In this document: positions 15,589 through 24,284 of the stretch, piece after piece
How positions within the stretch are numbered: position 1 is the stretch's first letter
How the letters are laid out: each line of letters starts with the position of its first letter
Source: an uncultured Bacteroidota bacterium
GTDB lineage: Bacteria > Bacteroidota > Bacteroidia > Chitinophagales > Chitinophagaceae
DNA length: 42,495 nt
Assembly: GCA_938008665.1 (NCBI GenBank)
Contig: CALLKA010000049.1
Coordinates: forward strand, 1-42,495
Direction: 5' to 3'
Translations under genes and position numbers: made by a program
The notes under the pieces: model-generated
What the model was told of the DNA's origin: nothing
Database searches by the model: none
What the model saw: the letters and a program-made list of their open reading frames with translations, nothing else

Positions 15589-18282
15589 TTAGAGCATGGC
15601 TTTTATAAAGTCAATCACTTTGTCAAGCTGTGTGTTATCTTGCCCGCCAGCACTTGCAATTGTTTTTTGCCCTCCACCACCGCCTTTAATTAATGGGGCA
15701 ATTTTTTCTTTGATAATTTGAGGTGCCTGCCAGTTTTTTTGGTTGACGAGGGATTCGCTAATTGCTAATACTACATTTGCCTTTTCTTCCACTTTACTAG
15801 TCAATACAACTACGGAATTAGGGTGTAAGGCATTCAGTTGTTGTGCTAGTTTTTTCAAATGATCAGCACTGCCTAATTGTAATTGCACCCCTAAAAATTG
15901 TGTATCATTTACTGCAATAAATGCATCACTATATTTTTCAAATAATTCATTGACTAATAAAGCTTCCTGACTTTCCAATTTTTTGGATAATTCTTTTTGA
16001 CTTGTTTGTAATGAAGCGATGACATCATTTAAAATATCACTGCTTGAATTTTCATTCCAGTCAGGTGCGTTAAATTGGGTATTTATTTTTGAAGCAATAC
16101 TTACACATGCTTCAGATAGTTGTACAATTTGTTTGTGTAATTTTTCTTTTCCTTCCTTTAAAAATAGTTCCGCAGCTTCACCAACCACGCCTTCAATCCT
16201 TCTTACGCCAGCTGCAACAGAAGCTTCCGCCTTTAAAATAAAGTGACCAATCTCGCCTGTGTGACCCACATGTGTTCCACCGCATAACTCAATAGAGTAG
16301 GTAGGATCCATCACAACTACCCGAACTTTATCTCCGTATTTTTCTCCAAATAAAGCCATGGCGCCCAATTGAATAGCATCTGCTTTGTCCATTTCATTAA
16401 TCACCACTGGAATATTTGCTTTTATTTTTTCATTCACTAAAATAGTGACTGCATTTATTTCTTCTGGGGTCATTTTAGCAAAATGAGAAAAGTCAAAACG
16501 AAGTTGTTCTGCATTGACCAAGCTACCTTTTTGTGCAACATGCTTTCCTAATACATTTCTTAAGGCTGCATGTAGTAAATGTGTTGCCGAGTGATGAAGT
16601 GTCGTATTTTTTCTTTGCGTAATAGCCACTTGTGCTTTTACTTTTTCGCCAATTACATTTGGAATCGTATCTGTAAAATGAATAAATAGGTTATTCTCTT
16701 TTTTTGTATCCGTTACTTCTAATATCGTACCATCTTCAAAAGTTAACGTACCGCAATCACCCACCTGTCCACCACTTTCGGCATAAAAAGGGGTCTCGCT
16801 CAATACCCATTGGTATGCTTCTTTCCCTTTTGCTTTTACATGTCGGTATTTAATGATGGTACTATTTGTTTCCATTTGTGTATACCCAACAAATTTAGTC
16901 TCCGCATCTTCCGTTACTTGTATCCAGTCACCAGTGTCAATGGCTGTAGCTGCACGACTTCTGTTTTTTTGTTGCAACATTTCCTTTTCAAATCCTGCTT
17001 CATCTATGAGCAAATCATTTTCACTTGCAATTAACCTAGTTAAATCCACTGGGAATCCAAAAGTATCAAATAACTCAAAAACTAATTTGCCTTCAATGGT
17101 TGCTCCTTTTTGATGCGTTTTTACAATATCATCAATGCGCTTTAATCCTTTTTCCAATGTCCTTAAAAATCCTTCCTCTTCTTCTTTCACAACTTTGGTT
17201 ACAAAATCTAATTGCCCAGTTAATTCAGGAAAAACATTTTCAAATTGTTTTGCCAATAAGGGCATGAGTTGGTGTAATAAGGGTTGCTTGTAGTCCAAGT
17301 AAGAGTAATAATAACGAACTGCTCTTCTTAAAATTCTTCTAATAACATAACCAGCTCCTGTGTTTGCAGGTAACTGTCCGTCTGCAATGGTAAATGCAAT
17401 TGCTCTGATATGGTCGGCTAAAACTCGAAATGCTACAGCTTGTTTACTATCGCTAAAGTCATATTGTTTTCCTGTGATTTGTGCTACAGCATCAATGGTC
17501 CCTGTAAAAACATCAGAATCGTAATTGCTTTTTTTATTTTGGATCACTCTAACTAATCTTTCAAATCCCATCCCCGTATCCACATGTTTATTGGGAAGTG
17601 CTTCCAAGCTACCATCTTTTTTTCGGTTGTATTGAATAAATACATTGTTCCAAATTTCAATTACTTGTGGATGATCCTTGTTGACTAAATCACGACCAGG
17701 TATTTTTGCAATTTCTTCATCGGAACGCATATCCACATGAATTTCACTACATGGGCCACAAGGTCCAGTATCCCCCATTTCCCAAAAATTATCTTTTTTA
17801 TTACCGTAAATTATTTTATCCTCAGTTACCCATTTTTTCCAATGCATTAAAGCCTCGCTCGACGCTGGTAAATTTTCGGAGGGGTCACCTTCAAAAACTG
17901 AAACATATAATTTAGCTGGATCAATACCATACACTTTGGTCAATAATTCCCAACTCCACTCAATTGCTTCGCCTTTAAAATAATCACCAAAGCTCCAGTT
18001 GCCCAACATTTCAAACATGGTATGATGGTAGGTATCCACACCCACTTCCTCCAAATCGTTGTGCTTACCACTTACGCGTAAACATTTCTGCGTATCCGCA
18101 ATACGTGTATGACTAGGCACTTGATTGCCTAAAAAATAATCTTTGAATTGATTCATCCCTGCATTGGTAAACAATAATGTAGGGTCGTTCTTGACCACAA
18201 TAGGAGCCGAGGGTACAATTGCATGGCCTTTAGAAGCAAAAAAATCTAAAAACTGTTGTCTTATTTCTGAACTGGTCATCAT
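15589..18282 (-). CDS. alaS: Alanine--tRNA ligase
   Basis: AlaRS (897 residues) charges tRNA(Ala). The catalytic class II domain shows motif 1 at TLLFTNAGMNQFKDYF (35-50) and FEMLGNWSFGDYF (90-102), with GDTGPCGPCSEIH further on. The editing domain has the zinc-binding pairs HSATHLLH and CGGTHVGHTGEIGHF, which clear mischarged Ser- and Gly-tRNA. The C-terminal part is the oligomerisation (C-Ala) domain with KGGGGGQKTIASAGGQD. Length matches Bacteroidota AlaRS. The start is either of two consecutive ATG codons (18282 or 18279); the first is given. No other gene shares the transcript, which ends at the hairpin at 15538-15566. Confidence 0.97.
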   Translation of the reverse strand: MMTSSEIRQQFLDFFASKGHAIVPSAPIVVKNDPTLLFTNAGMNQFKDYFLGNQVPSHTRIADTQKCLRVSGKHNDLEEVGVDTYHHTMFEMLGNWSFGDYFKGEAIEWSWELLTKVYGIDPAKLYVSVFEGDPSENLPASSEALMHWKKWVTEDKIIYGNKKDNFWEMGDTGPCGPCSEIHVDMRSDEEIAKIPGRDLVNKDHPQVIEIWNNVFIQYNRKKDGSLEALPNKHVDTGMGFERLVRVIQNKKSNYDSDVFTGTIDAVAQITGKQYDFSDSKQAVAFRVLADHIRAIAFTIADGQLPANTGAGYVIRRILRRAVRYYYSYLDYKQPLLHQLMPLLAKQFENVFPELTGQLDFVTKVVKEEEEGFLRTLEKGLKRIDDIVKTHQKGATIEGKLVFELFDTFGFPVDLTRLIASENDLLIDEAGFEKEMLQQKNRSRAATAIDTGDWIQVTEDAETKFVGYTQMETNSTIIKYRHVKAKGKEAYQWVLSETPFYAESGGQVGDCGTLTFEDGTILEVTDTKKENNLFIHFTDTIPNVIGEKVKAQVAITQRKNTTLHHSATHLLHAALRNVLGKHVAQKGSLVNAEQLRFDFSHFAKMTPEEINAVTILVNEKIKANIPVVINEMDKADAIQLGAMALFGEKYGDKVRVVVMDPTYSIELCGGTHVGHTGEIGHFILKAEASVAAGVRRIEGVVGEAAELFLKEGKEKLHKQIVQLSEACVSIASKINTQFNAPDWNENSSSDILNDVIASLQTSQKELSKKLESQEALLVNELFEKYSDAFIAVNDTQFLGVQLQLGSADHLKKLAQQLNALHPNSVVVLTSKVEEKANVVLAISESLVNQKNWQAPQIIKEKIAPLIKGGGGGQKTIASAGGQDNTQLDKVIDFIKAML

Positions 18283-18318
18283 GTCGGTGAATTTTAAGCA
18301 GTGTTCATCTTAAAAAGC

Positions 18319-18326
18319 TATATTTG
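18319..18326 (+). promoter_or_regulatory. -7 promoter-like element TATATTTG in the alaS/M23 divergent region
   Basis: TATATTTG is an exact TAnnTTTG match on the plus strand, 81 bases before the start of the M23 peptidase gene. A nearer but weaker candidate, TATACTTG, lies at about 18379-18386. Either could drive the peptidase gene. Confidence 0.3.
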
Positions 18327-18407
18327 TGTTGCTTTTTTTAATGACCTCAAAGGTAAGGAATTGGGGCTTTTTTATGGCTATACTTGCCAAATAATCGGTG
18401 AATTCAA

Positions 18408-19379
18408 ATGAAGAAAATTAAATATCACTTTAATACCCACACGCTCAGGTTTGATAAAGTGGAAGTGCCCCTTAAAGTAAGGCTGCTTCAACTTTTCGGA
18501 TTTATTGCTGCGTCCATTGTTACAGGGGTGGTTATTGTTGCTATACTTTTTCAATATATTGATTCTCCCAAGGAAAAATTACTTCGCCAACAAAACGAAA
18601 GCTACCGAGCAAGTTATAGTGTTATTCAGGATAGGGTTAGGCAATTGGAGTTGCAAATGACTGAATTAGAAAGTAGAGACAATGAAGTTTACCGTTCCAT
18701 ATTTGAATCGAGTCCAATTCCTGATAGTGCGCGCCTAAAGGATATGGAAGCGTTGAAGGAGGTTCGTATGATTCAAAATTTATCAAGCACGGCCCTGTTA
18801 TCTAATATGATTGCACAATTAAATAATCTGAGTGTGCGATCGGCTTTCCAGGATAAGTCCTATGTGGAAGTAGGAGCTATGGTAAAAAATAAAGAAAAAT
18901 TATTAAGGGCAATACCTGCCATACAGCCGGTTAGCAATAAAAATTTAAATCGAATTGCTTCTGGTTATGGTTATCGAATTGATCCTTTATATAAGGACTA
19001 TCGTTTACATGCAGGACTTGATTTTACAGCACCTTCAGGAACGCCCATTTATGCAACTGCAGATGGGGTAGTACAGGCAGCAGGATTTAACAGTGATGGT
19101 TATGGAAACAAAGTGGTGATCAATCATGGCTATGGCTATCAAACTTTATATGGACATATGGTACGCGTAAAAGCAAAAGTGGGACAGGCCGTTAAAAGGG
19201 GCGAAGTGATTGGTTATATTGGTAGCACAGGAAAAAGTACGGGTCCGCATTGTCATTATGAAGTTATCAAAAGAGGTGTTAAGGTGGATCCAGTTTATTA
19301 TTTTTATAATGATTTAACACCTGCGCAATTTGACAGAATATTGAAAGCTGCAGCAGCAAACAAACAAAGTTTAGATTAA
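18408..19379 (+). CDS. Membrane-anchored M23 (LytM-type) peptidoglycan endopeptidase
   Basis: This 323-residue protein has a short cytoplasmic N-terminus, one membrane helix (about 29-50), a coiled-coil stretch (about 55-95, with QDRVRQLELQMTELESRD) and a C-terminal M23 domain (about 185-300). The metal ligands are all present: H201-x3-D205 in HAGLDF, and H281-C-H283 in the HCHYEV motif, with H250 as the catalytic partner in YGHM. Such enzymes cut the peptide cross-links of peptidoglycan. The layout matches the Bacteroidota M23 protein typically annotated as a cell-wall metallopeptidase family gene. A 77-residue membrane protein follows 47 bases later. Confidence 0.93.
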   Translation: MKKIKYHFNTHTLRFDKVEVPLKVRLLQLFGFIAASIVTGVVIVAILFQYIDSPKEKLLRQQNESYRASYSVIQDRVRQLELQMTELESRDNEVYRSIFESSPIPDSARLKDMEALKEVRMIQNLSSTALLSNMIAQLNNLSVRSAFQDKSYVEVGAMVKNKEKLLRAIPAIQPVSNKNLNRIASGYGYRIDPLYKDYRLHAGLDFTAPSGTPIYATADGVVQAAGFNSDGYGNKVVINHGYGYQTLYGHMVRVKAKVGQAVKRGEVIGYIGSTGKSTGPHCHYEVIKRGVKVDPVYYFYNDLTPAQFDRILKAAAANKQSLD

Positions 19380-19426
19380 TTTTTTGAATATTATTTCATT
19401 GTATTTAACATACCCATTACATTAAG

Positions 19427-19660
19427 ATGGATCCACAAGTCATGGCATTTTTAAATAAAATAACCTATAGCATTGGCTTTACTTTGTTATGGATGTTTTC
19501 TAATTCCACCTTGGGTATTATGCTGGGCTATGCATTTATAAAAGAGCATTGGCGGTTAAGTAATATCTTATTTTATATTTACTTAATCGGAAGTTTTGTT
19601 GCCTTCATGTATGGCCTGTATCGGCTATGGAAAACCCCCGTTAAATTTGATGAATATTAG
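19427..19660 (+). CDS. Small hypothetical membrane protein with two helices
   Basis: This 77-residue protein has two hydrophobic segments, about 12-37 and 46-68, and a short polar tail (KTPVKFDEY). I do not recognise a named family. The codon pattern matches its neighbours, and the frame is in place behind the M23 gene on the same strand, so I take it as real. Its role is unknown. Confidence 0.6.
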   Translation: MDPQVMAFLNKITYSIGFTLLWMFSNSTLGIMLGYAFIKEHWRLSNILFYIYLIGSFVAFMYGLYRLWKTPVKFDEY

Positions 19661-19686
19661 ACAGTGGAACAAGGGCTTTGTTACCT

Positions 19687-20169
19687 TTAACTACTATGGT
19701 CGGAAATAATTTTCCATCCAGCTTTGGTTTTTCTAAATACCAAACTATACACCCCATTTACATCGCCAACACTGCGTTGTAGAAACCATTTTCCTATGAC
19801 AAAAAAGTAGTTCTTACCTAAAGATTTAATACTTACAATGTCAAAATGTAATTTGCCCATAAGGCTAGCATCGGGATAGTTTTTTTTATAATTAGCTAAG
19901 GTATTTTTATAACCATAGGTGGGCCCCGATTTCCCCATAAATACTAAGCTGTCACTTTTCCAATAACCCACCATAAATGCATCCAAATCGCCTTTATTCC
20001 AAGCAACAGTTTGATTTTGTAAAATTGCTAGAATAGCTTTTATATTGTCTTGCTCATTTTCATAGGTGATGGTAACATCAATATTTACTTCCTGTTTTGT
20101 CGTATTAACATTTTGTGCAATTATATTTTGCGTAAATAAAATGGCGATTAAAATGAGATAATTTTTCAT
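19687..20169 (-). CDS. Secreted NTF2-like (DUF4440/SnoaL-type) protein
   Basis: This 160-residue protein has a signal peptide (MKNYLILIAILFTQNIIAQ). The mature part is one NTF2-like cone fold: an N-terminal helix with IKAILAILQNQTVAWNKGDLDAFMVGYW, then strands ending SLVFRKTKAGWKIISDHSS, the usual end of DUF4440 proteins. The family includes isomerases, dehydratases and non-enzymatic ligand binders, so no reaction can be assigned. It runs convergently toward the small membrane protein gene. Confidence 0.82.
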   Translation of the reverse strand: MKNYLILIAILFTQNIIAQNVNTTKQEVNIDVTITYENEQDNIKAILAILQNQTVAWNKGDLDAFMVGYWKSDSLVFMGKSGPTYGYKNTLANYKKNYPDASLMGKLHFDIVSIKSLGKNYFFVIGKWFLQRSVGDVNGVYSLVFRKTKAGWKIISDHSS

Positions 20170-20231
20170 AAAATTGTTTTGAATTCAGTCAAAAGTTAAG
20201 ATAAATAAATAAATCTCCCTAATTTGTGGCT

Positions 20232-20837
20232 ATGACCTACAAGGCGCATTTAAAAAAAGATATAAAATTAGCAACGCTTTTAGCGGTAGATACCCATGTC
20301 TTAAAAAAAAGAAAAAATACCCCCATTCGTTTAATAGCGAGTATTATTAGCCAACAATTAAGTACCAAGGTGGCGAAAATTATATTTTTGCGTTTCTTGG
20401 ATTTGTATGGAGGCAAAGAACCTTCTTGCGCGCAAGTATTAGCCACCGATCCAATGGTGTTAAGGGGAATTGGTTTAAGTAATTCAAAAGTAAGTTATGT
20501 ACAAAACGTTGCTGCTTTTTTTATTGAAAACAAGGTGACCGATAAACAGTTATATACCCTACCGCCGGATCAAGTGATTGCTTTACTTACTCAAATAAAA
20601 GGGGTAGGGCGGTGGACTGTGGAAATGCTACTCATGTTTAGTTTGGGGCAGGAAGATGTTTTTGCGGTAGATGATTTAGGTATACAGCAAGCCATGATCA
20701 AATTATATAAAATTAAGTTTGATTCTAAAAAAGACTTAAAAATAAAAATGTTAAAAAAATCGCTTTCCTGGGCCCCTTATAGAACGTATGCTTGTTTGCA
20801 TTTATGGCAATGGAAAGATAATGTAGGTCCAGTTTAA
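20232..20837 (+). CDS. DNA-3-methyladenine glycosylase II (AlkA-type HhH-GPD glycosylase)
   Basis: This 201-residue helix-hairpin-helix glycosylase excises alkylated bases. It shows ISQQLSTKVA (residues 39-48), the HhH motif QIKGVGRWTVEMLLMF (122-137) and DVFAVDDLGI with the catalytic aspartate Asp148. The N-terminal beta-domain of E. coli AlkA is absent, as in many compact homologues. I start at the ATG at 20232; a GTG two codons earlier is in frame but lies in the promoter-like stretch CTAATTTG. It is convergent with PEP carboxylase, only 8 bases apart, with no obvious terminator. Confidence 0.88.
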   Translation: MTYKAHLKKDIKLATLLAVDTHVLKKRKNTPIRLIASIISQQLSTKVAKIIFLRFLDLYGGKEPSCAQVLATDPMVLRGIGLSNSKVSYVQNVAAFFIENKVTDKQLYTLPPDQVIALLTQIKGVGRWTVEMLLMFSLGQEDVFAVDDLGIQQAMIKLYKIKFDSKKDLKIKMLKKSLSWAPYRTYACLHLWQWKDNVGPV

Positions 20838-20845
20838 TTATACTA

Positions 20846-23437
20846 TTATGCTGAATTTCGAGCTGCATTAATTACCCCAAACATAGTTCGGGTTACTAAT
20901 TTTTCGTAGGCTTCTTTTAAGTTTTTGTCAATGGGCGACTCTTGTACTTTGCAAAGTGCATATTGTTGTATCGTAAGTAAGGGAAGTACAATACGGTCTC
21001 TTAGTAAAATGGAGTGTTTTGCCAAAGTATCTTTTTCCATTAAACTATTACACTTATTTAATTCTAAATATAATTGGGTAGTTAATGTAAACTCATCTTT
21101 AATCGTTTGACGAAACGCATTATATGTTGGGTCATTTTCGATATATTTTGTGATGGCAAAGTTTGATTTCACCATACTCATCATACTATTATCAATCAGA
21201 GTTCTAAAAAAGGAACTGGTATTAAATAAGGAGACGACCTCATTCCAAAGTCCTTTTTCCTTTAGCACTTGCAATGCGGTGCCTACGCCATAATAACCAG
21301 GTACATTTTGTTTAAGTTGACTCCAGCTACCTACAAATGGGATGGCCCTTAAATCGGAAAAGCTAAGTTCATTTTTCAATCCTCTTTTGGTAGGCCTACT
21401 CGCAATATTACTTTTACCATAATAATTAAGTGGACTAAACTTTTGTAAATAAGGAAGAAAAAGTGGATTCTCTTTTAATTGCTGGTAGCTAACATAGCTG
21501 ATATGACCAAGTTCTTGCAATAGCGCCCTGTTTTTTTCACTTAATTGAAGTTTGGCATTGGCGAAAATTTCATTACTAATCCCAGCACTCAATAACTGCT
21601 CAATATTAAATTGTGCCGATTGGATGGTTCCAAAATTAGAGGTGATGGTTTGACCTTGTACCGTTAATTGAATTTCTTCATTTTCTATTTGGTTGCCCAT
21701 GGATGCATAAAATTGATGCGTTTTCCCGCCGCCTCTTGAAGGTGGTCCGCCACGGCCATCAAAAAACTTAACCACAATGTTATTTACTCTTGAAATTTTA
21801 GTCAGTGTTTCTTTTGCTTGATAAATACTCCAATTGGCTTGTAAATAACCTCCGTCTTTGGTCCCATCACTAAATCCTAACATGATGGGTTGTTGCGCCT
21901 GTCTATTTTGTAAATGTATTTTGTATAATGGGTTATTATATAAAATAGACATAATTTCTTCAGCATTGGTTAAATCTTCAATCGTTTCAAATAAGGGTAC
22001 AATATCTAAGTTAGATAAATGAGCGTCCCATCCACAAAGCCTACATAATGCATATAATTCCATTACATTCATAGCAGTTTGACAATTGCTAATAATATAG
22101 CGATGACATCCTTGTATGCCGTTCATTTTTTGAACAGTGGCAATAGCATAAATACTTTCAAGGGTATCCTTAGTGATCGTTTCCTTAAAATCAGCAGGGT
22201 TTAAATGCCCAACTAATGTAGCTAAAACATTCATTTGAGCCTTGCTATCTAGCTTATTGTAATCACTTGGTAAAATGCCTTTCCCATCTATTTTTAATAG
22301 CGTTTGATGCACATCCATTAAAACAGCATGATGCACTCTGCTGTCCTGTCTAATATCTAATGATGCAAAATGGGTGCCAAATAATTTTACTTTATGCATC
22401 AAGCCTTCTAGTCTTGATAAGTATAAGGAATAATTGCCTTCGATGATGATGTTTTTAATCTTGTTAAGACAATCAATAATTTCATTCGTTGAAATAGGCT
22501 TTGCTTCATCGGGTCTGAAAACATTTTCATATAATTTTGCTTCCAATTCATTGACTAGTACATCTACGCCAGAAAAAGTTAATTTTCGTTTTAGCTTTCT
22601 TATATCTCTATAATAACATACAATGATACTACTTCGTAAAGCCTTGGCAACATTCAAAGTGGTTTCCCCATTTACAAATGGATTGCCATCCCGATCACCG
22701 CCAGGCCAAAAGCCTAATTCTATAAATGGATTTTCGCCTTCATATTTATTATCAAAAACTTCTCTAATAATGGTGCTGTAAATATTGCCAACCGAATGAT
22801 AAAAAACATTTTCCAAATACCACATCAAAGTCAATGCTTCATCGGTAGGTGTGGGTTGCTTTTTATTAAAAAAAGGAGTAAGCCCTAATTGCTGAATATA
22901 TTGATTAATGGTATTAAAATCATTTTTGCCTATAGCTTCGCCCATATCGTGAATGATACCTAGCACATTTGCTGGATAAAATTGTGTGGGGTGTGCTGTT
23001 AATACAAGACGGACTTTGAATTTTTCTAACTTCTTTCTTAATGCATCCGTGTTATCTAAAAATTCAGCATCTCTAATGAGTGCTTTTAAACTTCCGATTC
23101 CATCTACTTCATTGACACTAATAAATGCGGCATCTTCAATGGCATCAAAAAGTACCACTTGTCTTTCAATATATTGAACATACTTAAAAAGGTGATCTAT
23201 TTTTTCTTCTTCAGATGCAACATAGGTATGTTGTTTGAAAAAATAGTCCACAATTTCGATCGGAGATTTGTCCTTACTAAATCCTTCTTCGCAGGTTTGC
23301 AATAAAATGGGTAATAATGCACCCACATTGGCTACGCCTGAATATGGGAGTGCTGCAAATAAACTATTATAAATAATGTATTTGTCAGAAACGTTTTTTC
23401 TGAATTGAATTGCGTAATTATGAGCGCTTGTTGGCAT
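20846..23437 (-). CDS. ppc: Phosphoenolpyruvate carboxylase
   Basis: This 863-residue enzyme converts PEP and bicarbonate to oxaloacetate, feeding the TCA cycle. The active-site signatures are present: LTAHPTQ with catalytic His149, FWPGGDRDGNPFV, ASLDIRQDSRVH, IMLGFSDGTKDGGYLQANW and FDGRGGPPSRGGG. The C-terminus is INAARNSA, where most enzymes end MRNTG. The terminal glycine helps form the active site in other PEPCs, so this tail is slightly unusual. It is a single gene; its minus-strand upstream region has a near-match promoter TACCTTTA. Confidence 0.95.
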   Translation of the reverse strand: MPTSAHNYAIQFRKNVSDKYIIYNSLFAALPYSGVANVGALLPILLQTCEEGFSKDKSPIEIVDYFFKQHTYVASEEEKIDHLFKYVQYIERQVVLFDAIEDAAFISVNEVDGIGSLKALIRDAEFLDNTDALRKKLEKFKVRLVLTAHPTQFYPANVLGIIHDMGEAIGKNDFNTINQYIQQLGLTPFFNKKQPTPTDEALTLMWYLENVFYHSVGNIYSTIIREVFDNKYEGENPFIELGFWPGGDRDGNPFVNGETTLNVAKALRSSIIVCYYRDIRKLKRKLTFSGVDVLVNELEAKLYENVFRPDEAKPISTNEIIDCLNKIKNIIIEGNYSLYLSRLEGLMHKVKLFGTHFASLDIRQDSRVHHAVLMDVHQTLLKIDGKGILPSDYNKLDSKAQMNVLATLVGHLNPADFKETITKDTLESIYAIATVQKMNGIQGCHRYIISNCQTAMNVMELYALCRLCGWDAHLSNLDIVPLFETIEDLTNAEEIMSILYNNPLYKIHLQNRQAQQPIMLGFSDGTKDGGYLQANWSIYQAKETLTKISRVNNIVVKFFDGRGGPPSRGGGKTHQFYASMGNQIENEEIQLTVQGQTITSNFGTIQSAQFNIEQLLSAGISNEIFANAKLQLSEKNRALLQELGHISYVSYQQLKENPLFLPYLQKFSPLNYYGKSNIASRPTKRGLKNELSFSDLRAIPFVGSWSQLKQNVPGYYGVGTALQVLKEKGLWNEVVSLFNTSSFFRTLIDNSMMSMVKSNFAITKYIENDPTYNAFRQTIKDEFTLTTQLYLELNKCNSLMEKDTLAKHSILLRDRIVLPLLTIQQYALCKVQESPIDKNLKEAYEKLVTRTMFGVINAARNSA

Positions 23438-23527
23438 ACTATTGTACTATAAAGGTAGTACAAATAAAGTTAGATTCTCTGAAACCCTTGTCTGTATTGA
23501 TTCCTAATGAATGTTCGTTTTAGTCAG

Positions 23528-24268
23528 TTACAATGCTTTGTATGTTGGTACTTTGATATCATGATAAAAAGCAAAGGTCCAATTTTCTTTTTGTCCCTTT
23601 TCCCACCATTGTTGTCGCCATTCCATGGCTAATTTACCATCCAGGTCATACTTGGCCACAAACCTTGATTTCATTTGCTGCAATTGCGGTGCTACATCAG
23701 CACCGAAAAATAGGATTTCTTCCTGTTCTTTAATCCAACACACTTGATGATATAAACTATGTCCACCTGTAATTTTGTAATGAATCAAATCTTCAATCAT
23801 TCCTTCCTCCTGTGTGAGCCATTGAACCTTGCTAAATTCTTCCAATATTTTTATCTGATCAGCAATATAGGAAGCACTTTTTGATTGTAAGGCTAAATCA
23901 TATTCACATTTTTGTATATAATAGGTTGCATAAGGAAAGCTGATAAATCGTTCCTGATGTTGGGGGTGCAAGTAACTAATGCCTCCTGAATGATCCTTGT
24001 GTAAATGACTCAGAAAAACTTTGGTCACACTGGAAGGGTCAATTCCAATGGCCATTAAATTAGTATGTATTTGAAGTATGCCTTGGTTGTTAAAATAGCC
24101 AAGACCCGTGTCCAATAAAATAATATCGTTTTCGGTTACGACAACAAAGGGCTGTACTTGTACCAAAATACTTCCTGGAGGTCTGTTTTGAATATCCCCT
24201 TCAAAGGGAATAAACACTTTTGTACTATCAATTGAAAAACTGCCCTCAGATAAAGGATAAATACGCAT
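23528..24268 (-). CDS. Metallo-beta-lactamase-fold hydrolase
   Basis: This 246-residue protein has the MBL metal motif SHLHKDH (87-93; H88, H90, D92, H93), an upstream LLDTGLGYF strand with the fold's Asp (D53), and a downstream metal ligand in TGGHSLYHQ and FFGADVAP. It has no signal peptide. The fold covers lactonases, thiolesterases and many others, and the substrate is unknown. It begins 16 bases after the rodA stop, so it is probably the last gene of the mre/mrd operon. That may be read-through and not functional coupling. Confidence 0.85.
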   Translation of the reverse strand: MRIYPLSEGSFSIDSTKVFIPFEGDIQNRPPGSILVQVQPFVVVTENDIILLDTGLGYFNNQGILQIHTNLMAIGIDPSSVTKVFLSHLHKDHSGGISYLHPQHQERFISFPYATYYIQKCEYDLALQSKSASYIADQIKILEEFSKVQWLTQEEGMIEDLIHYKITGGHSLYHQVCWIKEQEEILFFGADVAPQLQQMKSRFVAKYDLDGKLAMEWRQQWWEKGQKENWTFAFYHDIKVPTYKAL

Positions 24269-24284
24269 GGTATAAAAATAGTGA

